Positions 9,514 through 17,669 are shown, counted from the first letter of the stretch. The stretch: 64,000 nucleotides of DNA from Mucilaginibacter phenanthrenivorans (GCF_024721155.1 NZ_JAHVAP010000006.1:1-64000), one strand, 5' to 3'. The notes: generated from the letters alone by a model not told the origin. Numbers and translations: made by a program.

Positions 9514-10761
9514 TTAGAGATTTAACTTCCTGCGTTTTTTCTTCTTCTTCTTTTGTCCAAACTGAGTTGGTAAAGCTGAATTCGGATCAAGGGGATTTAA
9601 TAGCTCTTCCAATAACCTCGGGGTTGGAGCGGGTGATATTTGATTGTTGTTTGAACCGGGTAAGTAAATCTGAATAGATTCCTTATCAACGGATGCAGGA
9701 ACATTGCCAGTTGGCCTATATTGAAGTCCTTCTATAATTGACGCTGCGCTGTAACTCTTTCCAAGGTCACTTCCGTTAAAAATTGCCTTGTTAGCGTTGT
9801 CAATATAACTCATACCAAAGATCCTGCCTTCCGCATTTTCCCTGATGATAACGGTAACTTCAAATTTCTTTAACTCACTTTTGAACTGTTCTAAGGAAAT
9901 TGCCTGGGATGTTACTTTGTCGATCTTTGCCTTTAATTTCTCCTTAAATGGTTTACGCAAATATTCATTTAGCCTGAACCTTTCGTCCAACAGCTTGAGG
10001 GTTGGCTTGTTATAAATGCTGCTTGCCTTTATTGGCACACCCGTCTTTTTTCCATTTTTATCGATAACCCAATAATGCAAACCTCCATTTTTGAACATCA
10101 CAGACTCCTTGGTACCTTTGTCTGCCATTACATTAAATTGGCCCAGAATAGCATTTAATTCCGGTAGGCTGGTAAACTTATAGGTTTTGGTCACGACGTT
10201 GACAATGTTGGTTATTCCTCTTTTGGTATCTATCTGTCCATATTGGATTGGTTGGATATTTATGTTCTTGTCAAGGTCCTGCTTTATTTCCTTGTTGCTC
10301 GCCTGAACCAACCCAAAATCAATTTCGATAGCTTTCCTGGCTGGTTCGGATACCAGTTCACCAATGTTGTGCAGGCTGATTCTTTTGCCATCGGCTTCAA
10401 TATTTGTAGTGACGATATGAATGTGCGGGTGGCCTGCATCAAAGTGTTTATATATCAAATAGGGCTGATTCGCAAACCCGATTTTTTTCATGTATTCATC
10501 GCCAATGTTTACCAGTAACTCGTCTTTCAAATTTTCAGTTACGTCAAAATTCAAAGAGAGGTGGACGGTGTTGGTTTTCGTTCTATGGTTCCTTTCCGCC
10601 AGATCAGTCAATCGAAAAAGCTTATCATAAAATGATAGCGTCTCGTGACTTTTCATATATCCACTTGTCGCGATCAGCTTTGCTTTTCCGGCCTTAACTT
10701 TATTCTCATTATAGTTCAAAGCCCCAATCAGGCTCTTTCCACTTTTAATTTTTGCGACCAT
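9514..10761 (-). CDS. mobB: MobB-type relaxase (mobilisation nuclease)
   Basis: Nicks the element at oriT and stays on the 5' end during transfer. The N-terminal nuclease domain shows a candidate catalytic tyrosine in LNYNENKV (Tyr17) and the metal-binding histidine triad in HFDAGHPHIHIV (H106, H111, H113, H115), the signature of the MobP/MobB relaxase superfamily. The C-terminal region is basic and ends in a Lys/Arg run. The start overlaps the end of the upstream mobA gene by 34 bp. Length 415 aa agrees with relaxases of mobilisable Bacteroidota elements. Confidence 0.92.
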   Translation of the reverse strand: MVAKIKSGKSLIGALNYNENKVKAGKAKLIATSGYMKSHETLSFYDKLFRLTDLAERNHRTKTNTVHLSLNFDVTENLKDELLVNIGDEYMKKIGFANQPYLIYKHFDAGHPHIHIVTTNIEADGKRISLHNIGELVSEPARKAIEIDFGLVQASNKEIKQDLDKNINIQPIQYGQIDTKRGITNIVNVVTKTYKFTSLPELNAILGQFNVMADKGTKESVMFKNGGLHYWVIDKNGKKTGVPIKASSIYNKPTLKLLDERFRLNEYLRKPFKEKLKAKIDKVTSQAISLEQFKSELKKFEVTVIIRENAEGRIFGMSYIDNANKAIFNGSDLGKSYSAASIIEGLQYRPTGNVPASVDKESIQIYLPGSNNNQISPAPTPRLLEELLNPLDPNSALPTQFGQKKKKKKRRKLNL

Positions 10762-11138
10762 AAATCGGAGTATTTATTCATGCGCTCCTTGATCTCGTTA
10801 ATCGATGGCTCCAACTTTCCATTAATCAGGGTAAGCAAATTCATCCACAAACGTGTATCCGGGAAGCCATGTGTACTATTGATATTTCTGACTGCCTGGT
10901 TTAAATTATTCCCGATATGGTTTAATTCGCGACGTAGCAAAATCAATTCTTCCAATACCTCATCCATTGACTTGTCCCGGTGAATTATGGTAACAGGTTC
11001 ACCCAAAATCATTGCTCTCCCGAATTCGCTGAGATTTTGAAAGGTTGATTTTTTATACCTTTTATTGAGCAACTGTTCCTCGCTTGGTTTCAAACGGACT
11101 TTGATCCATTTAGAACGATTTTCATTATCTTCTTCCAT
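10728..11138 (-). CDS. mobA: MobA-like relaxosome accessory protein (Pfam MobC family)
   Basis: Small DNA-binding accessory factor of the relaxosome. The N-terminus KWIKVRLKPSEEQLL followed by a ribbon-helix-helix-like stretch, and the C-terminal half LNHIGNNLNQAVRNIN, are typical of the Pfam MobC family (called MobA in Bacteroidota elements). It overlaps the relaxase start by 34 bp and its own start faces the hairpin-rich oriT candidate at 11159-11278, where it would be expected to bind. Complete at 136 aa. Confidence 0.88.
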   Translation of the reverse strand: MEEDNENRSKWIKVRLKPSEEQLLNKRYKKSTFQNLSEFGRAMILGEPVTIIHRDKSMDEVLEELILLRRELNHIGNNLNQAVRNINSTHGFPDTRLWMNLLTLINGKLEPSINEIKERMNKYSDLWSQKLKVERA

Positions 11139-11158
11139 ATTACCAAAGTTTAAACAAA

Positions 11159-11278
11159 CCGACTTTGGAGGGTTTGGCTATGGCCCCGAACCGACTTCGG
11201 AGGAAAGGGCAAGATTCGTTTGTGGTACAAACGTACATCTTGCTAACTGCAAAAAGACAGCAGTTTAAGTCCTCCGAC
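11159..11278. other. Candidate origin of transfer (oriT)
   Basis: The spacer upstream of mobA contains nested structures found at relaxase targets. GCAAGAT (11209-11215) pairs with ATCTTGC (11237-11243), enclosing CGTTTGT (11217-11223) and ACAAACG (11227-11233) around a 3-nt loop. A second hairpin is AACTGC (11245-11250) with GCAGTT (11260-11265). CCGACTTTGGAGG (11159-11171) and CCGACTTCGGAGG (11191-11203) are 12/13 identical direct repeats 32 bp apart, about three helical turns. Position next to mobA and mobB supports oriT; the nick site is not determined. Confidence 0.65.
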
Positions 11279-11340
11279 AAATCATCAACCCTTGCCAAAA
11301 TCCTCTATGATTGTATCATTACGATCTCTCTATATAAGTC

Positions 11341-11619
11341 CTATTGATTTTCCATTTTAAGCTCAACCTGCGGTGCTTTTGCATCCAGAAAGAAAGTTAA
11401 CGCCAGGATATTGATGTCCTTTAAAGAAAGATCTTCGTCCACTCCAAAGGACTTCATTCTCTTTAAAAGACTCTTTGGAATCCAGGTATTCAGTTGGGCT
11501 TCATCCTCTTTATTATTTGCCGGAGCCTTTACCGGATGTACTTCCTGAATGGGGATTTTAGGCGTATCAGTCTTCAGTTTATTCGCAAGGCTGCCCAACT
11601 TGTTTTTATATTCTTCCAT
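11341..11619 (-). CDS. Small conserved protein next to ParA, function unknown
   Basis: A 92-aa acidic/basic protein starting MEEYKNKLGSLANKL. The frame opens at 11661, but the upstream 14 codons overlap a perfect palindrome (11640-11655) that looks like an operator, so I place the start at 11619. The C-terminal part (WIPKSLLKRMKSFGV followed by an LALTFFLDAK helix) has the look of a ribbon-helix-helix or partition-accessory protein. It lies between parA and oriT, reading the same way; a ParB-like or transfer-regulatory role is inference. Confidence 0.7.
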   Translation of the reverse strand: MEEYKNKLGSLANKLKTDTPKIPIQEVHPVKAPANNKEDEAQLNTWIPKSLLKRMKSFGVDEDLSLKDINILALTFFLDAKAPQVELKMENQ

Positions 11620-11639
11620 GATTAAATGACCGTATGTAA

Positions 11640-11655
11640 TTACATAATTATGTAA
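11640..11655. promoter_or_regulatory. Palindromic operator TTACATAATTATGTAA
   Basis: Perfect 16-bp palindrome just upstream of the small gene starting at 11619, overlapped by a second perfect 12-bp palindrome ATGTAATTACAT at 11634-11645. The core TACATAATTATGTA recurs at 15544-15557, and as TACATA-TT-TATGTA at 12344-12357 upstream of parA, so a regulator encoded by the element probably binds all three. Confidence 0.6.
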
Positions 11656-11711
11656 AAGCATAAATGAAGAAGCCTGTATTTATAGAATCCTATAAAATTG
11701 CAATTATGCAT

Positions 11712-12317
11712 TTATGCACTGATCTGATTCACAATTTCCTCAGCCAGGGATGTTATCTCTTCTATAGCTTTCACGTCCGTTGATTTGAGAATACCCGAGG
11801 TCATTGATGAACGTGTGATGCTGACCCGGTCATGAACCATCGTTTTTAAAAGCGGGGTTCCGAAGCTTTGAAGTAACTGCGAAATATCTTTTGTTATGCC
11901 AGACCTGGGCTTAATCATATTGAGTACAATACCGGCTTTCAGGTGCGTATTCTTAGCCTGTGAAAATTTTATAAGGGCAAGCGTTGACCGAACAGCCATG
12001 ACATCAAAAAAACCTGCCTTTGTCGGGACCAATACAAAATCCGAGAGATCAAACAGATCGTTTAATTTGTTTGACAAATAAGGTGGGGTGTCGACGATTA
12101 CCAGGTCATAATCTAAACTGGAAATGTCGCTTATCCGTTCTGAGGTTAAAATTGCTAATCCGGGAAAATCATCTTTTACATGATAAATACTTCCCTGTAA
12201 ATCTGAATCAACCAATGCTACCCGCAATTGGTCCTGAAAGCACAACGCCAGATTAAGTGCCATCGTGCTTTTGCCTACGCCGCCTTTTTGGTGCGCTACC
12301 GTGATGATCTTTGCCAT
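11712..12317 (-). CDS. parA: ParA-family ATPase
   Basis: MinD/ParA-type ATPase for partition or maintenance of the mobile element. It has the deviant Walker A KGGVGKST at residues 11-18, VDSDLQGS in switch I, and DLVIVDTPP in the Walker B region. At 201 aa it is a small ParA lacking an N-terminal DNA-binding domain, as in many conjugative elements (TraA of CTn-type elements is comparable). It reads in the same direction as the mob genes. A near-copy of its first codons and promoter occurs at 15501-15560. Confidence 0.9.
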   Translation of the reverse strand: MAKIITVAHQKGGVGKSTMALNLALCFQDQLRVALVDSDLQGSIYHVKDDFPGLAILTSERISDISSLDYDLVIVDTPPYLSNKLNDLFDLSDFVLVPTKAGFFDVMAVRSTLALIKFSQAKNTHLKAGIVLNMIKPRSGITKDISQLLQSFGTPLLKTMVHDRVSITRSSMTSGILKSTDVKAIEEITSLAEEIVNQISA

Positions 12318-12360
12318 ATTACATATTTCTAAATTGCTGTAAATACATATTTATGTAATT
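12301..12360. repeat. 60-bp direct repeat, copy 1 (parA start and promoter)
   Basis: This segment, from codon 6 of parA outward through its promoter palindrome, matches 15501-15560 at 53 of 60 positions without gaps; the central 12321-12349 is identical. The copies lie in the same orientation and bracket the SDR/AraC/MDR cargo. Confidence 0.85.
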
Positions 12361-12635
12361 CTTCATTTTGAGAATTACATAGCAAAGGTGGTTGTATCTG
12401 TTTATCAAATGCTCCGATATTATCCGAGTCGGAATAAGATTTTTATTGATTTAGCTTTTGGATAGATCAAATTATCTTGCTTATCAAATATTTAGGGTCC
12501 TATTATATGGGAGCATATTCCCAAATTGGCCAGATCAATTAATAATCATGGAAACGTGCAAATCATTCCGTGTTTTGTGAAAATCCCTTTTAGACACGGC
12601 CGATACCTTTGTTTTAAATAAATAACAAAGAAAAA
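12318..12635. promoter_or_regulatory. Divergent spacer parA / SDR with repeated operator elements
   Basis: A 318-bp intergenic region. Next to parA it holds TACATA-TT-TATGTA (12344-12357) and the inverted pair ATGTAATTC/GAATTACAT (about 12353-12361 and 12372-12380). TCCGA-N5-TCCGAGTCGGA lies at 12413-12433 and is repeated at 16144-16164. For the rightward SDR gene, TACCTTTG at 12604-12611 fits a Bacteroidota -7 box. Confidence 0.6.
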
Positions 12636-13454
12636 ATGTCAAAAATAATTTTAATTACAGGAGCCTCACGCGGCTTTGGAAAGATCTGGGCAAAGGCCCT
12701 TTTAGAACGCGGCGATAAAGTTGCCGCAACCGCCAGGAACATAGCCGATTTAAACGAGCTGGTTGAAGCATACGGAGAATCGGTTTTCCCGGTTAAACTT
12801 GATGTGAATGACCATGATGCCGTTTTTGCTGCAGTCAAAAAAGTAAAAGAGCATTTCGGCCGTATTGATGTATTGATCAATAATGCAGGATTTGGTCTGT
12901 TTGGTGCTATTGAAGAAACCACGGAACAACAGGCCCGGGCTCAAATTGAAACCAACTTTTTTGGCTTACTTTGGGTTACGCAAGCTATCGTTCCAATCTT
13001 CAGGGAACAGGGAAGCGGGCATATTATACAGGTATCCAGCTTTTTAGGATTAATTACCTATCCTGTGTTAGGCTTGTACAACGCCTCAAAATATGCTGTC
13101 AATGGTCTAAGCGAAACACTTGCCCAGGAAGTAAAAGCCTTTGGAATCAATGTTAGCCTAATAGAACCCAACGGATTCGCAACTGACTGGTCAGGAGCAT
13201 CTGCAGTTCAGACCGAAGCAACCGAAACTTATGCACCCCTTAAAAAGGCATTTTTTGAAGCTGCAACACCTGACCAATGGGGTAAACCCGAAGCAACGGC
13301 AAAAGCTGTGCTTGCGCTTATCGACAGCAAAAACCCTCCTTTACATTTCCTGTTAGGCAAAGTCGCTTTACCTACCGTGAAACAGGTCTATGCAGACCGC
13401 CTTGCGGAATTCGAAGAATGGAAGGATGTATCGGCTGAAGCTCACGGTCATTAA
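12636..13454 (+). CDS. Classical SDR-family NAD(P)-dependent oxidoreductase
   Basis: Rossmann-fold short-chain dehydrogenase, 272 aa. Cofactor motif TGASRGFG at residues 8-15, NNAG at 82-85, catalytic Ser134/135 in QVSSFLG, and Tyr148-x3-Lys152 in YNASK are all present, so it should be active. Arg12 in the glycine motif and the ATARN segment after beta-2 favour NADPH. First of three rightward cargo genes (SDR, AraC regulator, MDR reductase), which suggests a regulated carbonyl or electrophile-reducing unit. The substrate is unknown. Confidence 0.92.
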   Translation: MSKIILITGASRGFGKIWAKALLERGDKVAATARNIADLNELVEAYGESVFPVKLDVNDHDAVFAAVKKVKEHFGRIDVLINNAGFGLFGAIEETTEQQARAQIETNFFGLLWVTQAIVPIFREQGSGHIIQVSSFLGLITYPVLGLYNASKYAVNGLSETLAQEVKAFGINVSLIEPNGFATDWSGASAVQTEATETYAPLKKAFFEAATPDQWGKPEATAKAVLALIDSKNPPLHFLLGKVALPTVKQVYADRLAEFEEWKDVSAEAHGH

Positions 13455-13529
13455 GCCATCATTTTAAAACTGAACCACGAACTGCCGTAAAATAATTGTG
13501 TAGATTGTGGTTCATTACTTTTTCAGGTT

Positions 13530-14420
13530 ATGAAACATTATAAGAATTTATCGGAGTTGCATAGGCAAAACGGATTCCCGCCACCTCAGAATCCGCTTTT
13601 CAGTATTTACCGGAATGACCATGTGTGCACCATCGGCGACCGAGAATTTACAAGCGATTTTTATATGATCGGCCTGAAAAAGATCCTTTCCGGGGAAATT
13701 GTTTATGGACGCACCAAATTCGATCACGAATGCGGGTTAATGCTTTTCTTTAAGCCAAGACAGGTAATCGAAATGAAAAACTTGGAAGTAGATATTGATG
13801 GTTTCCTAATATTCATACATGAGGACTATTTAAACGGGCATAGCTTACATAATGATATTAAGAAGTACCACTACTTCGATTACGAGATCAATGAGGCCTT
13901 ACACCTATCTCCAACCGAGGAAAAATCAATATGGGACCTTTACGATAAGATCAACGCGGAGTACTACAATAACCAGGACGAATACAGCCGGGAATTGATC
14001 TTAGCTAATGTGGATACCTTGCTAAAATACAGCCAGCGGTTTTATAAAAGGCAATTCCTTAACCGTGCTGAAAGTTCAGGTAAAATGGTTACAAGGTTTA
14101 ATGAAGAGATCGACAAATACGTGGCAAGCGGTATGTTGGGGACTAAGGGATTTCCATCTGTTCACGATATGGCCGCCAGGCTGAATATATCTGCAGGCTA
14201 CCTAACCGATCTGCTGAAACAGGAAACCGGCAAAACCGCACTGGAACATATTCACATCTATCTCATATCCGAAGCAAAGAATCTTCTTTTAGGAAATGAC
14301 AAATCTGTTTCGGAGATCGCCTATGCGCTGGGATTCGAGAGCCTTGCCTATTTTTCACGGCTGTTTAAAAAAGAAGTAGGCGTAAGCCCTAATTCGTTCA
14401 AAAAGCATCTTTATAATTAA
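13530..14420 (+). CDS. AraC-family transcriptional regulator
   Basis: 296-aa regulator with an N-terminal sensing part of about 190 residues and a C-terminal double helix-turn-helix (about 200-295), including VHDMAARLNISAGYLTDLLKQ and the conserved SVSEIAYALGFESLAYFSRLFKK. It is placed between two oxidoreductase genes and most likely controls them. The upstream gene ends 75 bp before, and the MDR gene begins 108 bp after, so there may be separate promoters. Confidence 0.92.
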   Translation: MKHYKNLSELHRQNGFPPPQNPLFSIYRNDHVCTIGDREFTSDFYMIGLKKILSGEIVYGRTKFDHECGLMLFFKPRQVIEMKNLEVDIDGFLIFIHEDYLNGHSLHNDIKKYHYFDYEINEALHLSPTEEKSIWDLYDKINAEYYNNQDEYSRELILANVDTLLKYSQRFYKRQFLNRAESSGKMVTRFNEEIDKYVASGMLGTKGFPSVHDMAARLNISAGYLTDLLKQETGKTALEHIHIYLISEAKNLLLGNDKSVSEIAYALGFESLAYFSRLFKKEVGVSPNSFKKHLYN

Positions 14421-14528
14421 AGCTTTCCTGCAATCTTAAATTCTGATGTCCTCAGGGAAGTAACACCCTTGACGGCCTTTTTCCGAAGGCGGAAAATCCG
14501 TTGCGGCAATACCTAAATAAAAACTATA

Positions 14529-15494
14529 ATGAAAGCAATACATTTAACACAATATGGAGATCCAAAGGAAGTTCTAGAACTGGTGGAAATCCCCGAACCC
14601 GGAGCGCCGGGGGCTGAGGAAATACTTGTAAGGGTAAATTATAGCCCGATCAATAACAGCGACCTGCTCATGGCGCGTGGTCATTACGCCATGTTACCCC
14701 CCGCACTTCCTGCAATTATCGGTGGTGAAGGTGTTGGAACTGTAGAGAAAATCGGTTCTAATGTAAAACACATCAAACCAGGTGACAAGGTTTCACTGCC
14801 GACAGGGCCAATCGCCTGGGCGGAACTGGTAAAAGCCCCCGCCGATGATTTCTTGGTTCTGCCTGATGCCATAGACATCAAACAGGCTGCTATGCTGACC
14901 ATTAATCCGATCACTGCTGTTTTATTGTTAACAGAGTTTATAAAACTGGAAAAAGATGATTGGATAATTCTTAATGGCGCAAATTCAGGAGTGGGCAGAG
15001 GTATTATTGCTGTAGCAAAAGGACGCGGAATAAAAACGATCGCTATCGTCCGCAGAAAAGAAATAGTAAACGAAATATTAACAGCTGGTGCGGACGTTGT
15101 ATTAGTTGAATCTCATGAAATTCCCGAACAGGTCAAAGCTGCAGTAGGCAAAGCAAATATAAAACTTGGCCTCGACATTGTCGGTGGAGAAGCAACGAAT
15201 ACACTGGCTAAAGTCGTCCGCTCCTATGGCGATATCGTTGTTTTCGGCCAGATGAGCGGTCAGGGTATTTCGGTAAATGTTGTAGACCTTGTATTCAGGG
15301 GTATGAATATTCACGGTTTTTGGCTCTATTACCCTCATTTCCTTGCCAGGCATAAGGAAGCTAAGGCAGAAGCCGCGGGATTAATTTTGGCCGGAAAGAT
15401 CAATGTTCCCATCGCACAGACCTACAAGCCGGCTGATATCAGGGAAGCAGTGGAACATACGCTCCGCGGTGGAAAAGTATTATTGGAATTTTGA
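14529..15494 (+). CDS. MDR-family zinc-independent enoyl/quinone reductase
   Basis: 321-aa medium-chain dehydrogenase/reductase resembling mitochondrial 2-enoyl thioester reductase and quinone oxidoreductase. Visible features are the GroES-like N-terminal domain with NYSPINNSDLLMARGHY, the GGEGVGTVEKIG turn, and the nucleotide-binding NGANSGVGRG at 149-158. The zinc-ligand cysteines of alcohol dehydrogenases are absent. NADPH-dependent reduction of an activated C=C or quinone is the likely reaction. It ends 7 bp before the repeated ParA-promoter segment. Confidence 0.88.
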   Translation: MKAIHLTQYGDPKEVLELVEIPEPGAPGAEEILVRVNYSPINNSDLLMARGHYAMLPPALPAIIGGEGVGTVEKIGSNVKHIKPGDKVSLPTGPIAWAELVKAPADDFLVLPDAIDIKQAAMLTINPITAVLLLTEFIKLEKDDWIILNGANSGVGRGIIAVAKGRGIKTIAIVRRKEIVNEILTAGADVVLVESHEIPEQVKAAVGKANIKLGLDIVGGEATNTLAKVVRSYGDIVVFGQMSGQGISVNVVDLVFRGMNIHGFWLYYPHFLARHKEAKAEAAGLILAGKINVPIAQTYKPADIREAVEHTLRGGKVLLEF

Positions 15495-15500
15495 GTTAGA

Positions 15501-15560
15501 GTAATGATCCTTATCATACTACATATTTCTAAATTGCTGTAAATACATAATTATGTAAAT
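15501..15560. repeat. 60-bp direct repeat, copy 2 (displaced parA start and promoter)
   Basis: 53/60 identical to 12301-12360 in the same orientation. It retains an ATG-like parA beginning on the minus strand (ATGATAAGGATCATTAC) and carries the exact palindrome TACATAATTATGTA at 15544-15557, but no ParA frame follows. It marks a recombination or insertion event that brought the three cargo genes between two copies of the parA promoter. Confidence 0.85.
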
Positions 15561-15757
15561 GCATATTTAAAGCATTTCTAAGCGAAAGTGAAGACAGAGG
15601 ATACCAATTTCCAACATCTCAAGCGGGTAGATCAGTTTTTAACCCAGTCTTCTTTCGGGACGGGTGTGTAACTTTGCAAGTTCGCCAATCTTTTCTCTTA
15701 CCTTATTTAATTTTCAGAAACTGTTTATTAGATGAGTAAGATTACGAAGGGGCGAAG

Positions 15758-16087
15758 TTATTTGTGCCGCCCGGAGACTAAAGCAAGCTCACTTCTAACT
15801 TCAGCAGTCGTTCTCTTTCTGCCAGCCTTGATCCATTCTATTAGTTCAGATCGGCTGAAGTATAGTCGCTTTCCCTGCTTACTTACTGGTATTTCGCGTC
15901 TGCACACTTTTCCGTAAAGTGTGGAAATGGAAAGGTTTAGAAAAGCAGATGCTTGCTGTATAGAGATGGGGCTTTCGATATCCTGTTCAATATTATTCTC
16001 CTGGCTGAGAATATTTTCAATTTTTGACACCTTTTCTAATAACTCACTTACCGCTTTTGGTAGTTGGTCAAATGTTAATATTTCCAT
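15758..16087 (-). CDS. Excisionase-like helix-turn-helix protein
   Basis: 109-aa protein with an N-terminal coiled-coil-like helix (LPKAVSELLEKVSKIENIL) and a MerR-type winged HTH of the excisionase/HTH_17 family: ISIQQASAFLNLSISTLYGK, then KQGKRLYFSRSELIEWI, residues 43-92. Such genes are common next to tRNA-integrated elements of Bacteroidota and act as Xis or as regulators. It reads towards the element and lies 312 bp from the tRNA-Asn 3' end. No integrase gene is visible in the window. Confidence 0.85.
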   Translation of the reverse strand: MEILTFDQLPKAVSELLEKVSKIENILSQENNIEQDIESPISIQQASAFLNLSISTLYGKVCRREIPVSKQGKRLYFSRSELIEWIKAGRKRTTAEVRSELALVSGRHK

Positions 16088-16357
16088 AATAGTTTTTTTA
16101 GTCGTTATGGAAGCAAAATTATTTAGCGCGATCCGTTCAACACTCCGAGTTTATCCGAGTCGGACAACAAAAAAATAAAGACAATGGTAAAAAACGTAAA
16201 AAAAATCGGGGAGAGATTTAAATGGAAACCAATAATTGCTACAAACTACGCTTTAAATCAGTAAAAAAAGATCTCATTAAGGATTCAAATAATTGGTGGG
16301 TTTTTCATTTTCAAAAGTCACTATAACTTTTCTATGCGAAAACTATGCGAAAAAAAA
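16088..16357. promoter_or_regulatory. Spacer between HTH gene and tRNA-Asn, possible element end
   Basis: AT-rich spacer. TCCGA-N5-TCCGAGTCGGA at 16144-16164 repeats the motif found at 12413-12433 and lies about 60 bp upstream of the HTH gene, on the same side relative to its gene as the parA copy. CTATGCGAAAA occurs twice in tandem (16332-16342, 16343-16353), next to the tRNA terminator. A recombinase-binding or attachment role for these is inference. Confidence 0.45.
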
Positions 16358-16379
16358 TCCCCACTCGCCAGAGTGGGGA
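16350..16379 (-). terminator. Intrinsic terminator of tRNA-Asn
   Basis: TCCCCACT (16358-16365) pairs perfectly with AGTGGGGA (16372-16379) around a 6-nt loop. On the minus strand the stem is followed by eight T residues (16350-16357), giving a classical rho-independent terminator for the leftward tRNA. Confidence 0.88.
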
Positions 16380-16398
16380 TAAATCATTGATTTTCAGG

Positions 16399-16472
16399 CT
16401 CCTGAGGCTGGGCTCGAACCAGCGACCCTCTGATTAACAGTCAGATGCTCTAACCGGCTGAGCTACTCAGGA
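16399..16472 (-). tRNA. tRNA-Asn (anticodon GTT)
   Basis: 74-nt tRNA on the minus strand. Acceptor TCCTGAG pairs with CTCAGGA; the D arm is GCTC/GAGC, the anticodon stem is TCTGA/TCAGA around CTGTTAA, giving anticodon GTT; the T arm is GCTGG-TTCGAGC-CCAGC. CCA is not encoded (GCCT follows the acceptor stem). The 3' end faces the mobilisation module, the usual geometry for integration into a tRNA gene. Confidence 0.97.
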
Positions 16473-16747
16473 ATCATTTTCCGGTTTGGAGTGTGCAAAA
16501 GTATGATTTCCGATGTAATTACGCAATACTTAAAAACTTTTTTTTATAATTTATTTAAATAGGTTTGATAGCCAGCGATTTACAATCACCCTAATGTAGC
16601 TTTCCGGGATATTCAGGGTACCAATAATCAACATTGGTCATTATTACTCGTAAAAAACATCGATTTAAAGCACCCGCTCCATTAATCGCAACTAAATGGA
16701 GGCATTTATGGCTTAAAATCACAATATTTGCCAAAAATTATTATTTC

Positions 16748-17665
16748 ATGAGTTTACTGGTTATCGGTACCGTTGCATTTGATGCTATTGAAACGCCCTT
16801 TGGCAAAACAGATAAAATTGTTGGCGGTGCAGCCACTTTCGCAAGCCTTGCAGCTTCTTATTTTTACGACAAGGTAAAGATTGTTGCCGTAGTTGGCGAC
16901 GATTTCCCGCAAAGCTTTATTGCTGATCTTAACAAACACCATATAGATACCGAGGGCCTGCAAGTTAAAGTTGGCGAGAAATCATTCTTCTGGAGTGGCA
17001 AGTATCATAACGATATGAACAGCCGTGATACACTCATCACTGAACTGAATGTACTGGCTGATTTTGATCCTATCATCCCTGAGAACTACCAGGACTGCGA
17101 ATACCTGATGCTGGGCAACTTAACTCCTCAGGTGCAGCAAACTGTTATTAAACGCCTAAAGAACCGCCCTAAGCTGATCGTATTAGATACCATGAACTTC
17201 TGGATGGATATCATGCTGGATGACCTGCTGGAAACCATCAAAATGATAGACGTGCTAACCATTAACGATGCTGAGGCACGCCAGCTATCCGGCGAATATT
17301 CATTGGCTAAGGCTGCCAACAAGATCCTGACTATGGGCCCTAAATACCTGATCATTAAAAAAGGCGAGCATGGCGCATTGCTGTTTGGCGAGGGGAAGAT
17401 CTTCTCCGCTCCTGCCCTGCCGCTTGAGGAAGTATTTGACCCAACAGGTGCCGGCGATACCTTTGCAGGTGGTTTTATAGGCTACATGGCAAAAGTGGGT
17501 ACTGTTAATTTTAACAACATGAAGAACGCCATCATCTTCGGTTCGGCGCTTGCTTCGTTCTGCGTTGAAAAATTCGGAACTGAAAAAATATTAAACCTTA
17601 CGCAGGAAGAAGTTGCTGCACGGGTTGATGAATTTGTAAAATTGACAAAATTCGAGATAATTTGA
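16748..17665 (+). CDS. PfkB-family sugar/nucleoside kinase
   Basis: 305-aa ribokinase-like kinase. The frame is open from 16634, but residues before the ATG at 16748 are not family-like, and MSLLVIGTVAFDAIETPFG is the expected beginning. The N-terminal substrate motif is VGGAATFASLAASYF; the C-terminal PfkB signature DPTGAGDTFAGGF (about 231-243) contains the catalytic Asp of GAGD. It phosphorylates a sugar-like or nucleoside substrate with ATP in the cytosol; specificity is not visible. It is monocistronic, just beyond the tRNA-Asn gene. Confidence 0.93.
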   Translation: MSLLVIGTVAFDAIETPFGKTDKIVGGAATFASLAASYFYDKVKIVAVVGDDFPQSFIADLNKHHIDTEGLQVKVGEKSFFWSGKYHNDMNSRDTLITELNVLADFDPIIPENYQDCEYLMLGNLTPQVQQTVIKRLKNRPKLIVLDTMNFWMDIMLDDLLETIKMIDVLTINDAEARQLSGEYSLAKAANKILTMGPKYLIIKKGEHGALLFGEGKIFSAPALPLEEVFDPTGAGDTFAGGFIGYMAKVGTVNFNNMKNAIIFGSALASFCVEKFGTEKILNLTQEEVAARVDEFVKLTKFEII

Positions 17666-17669
17666 TGTC

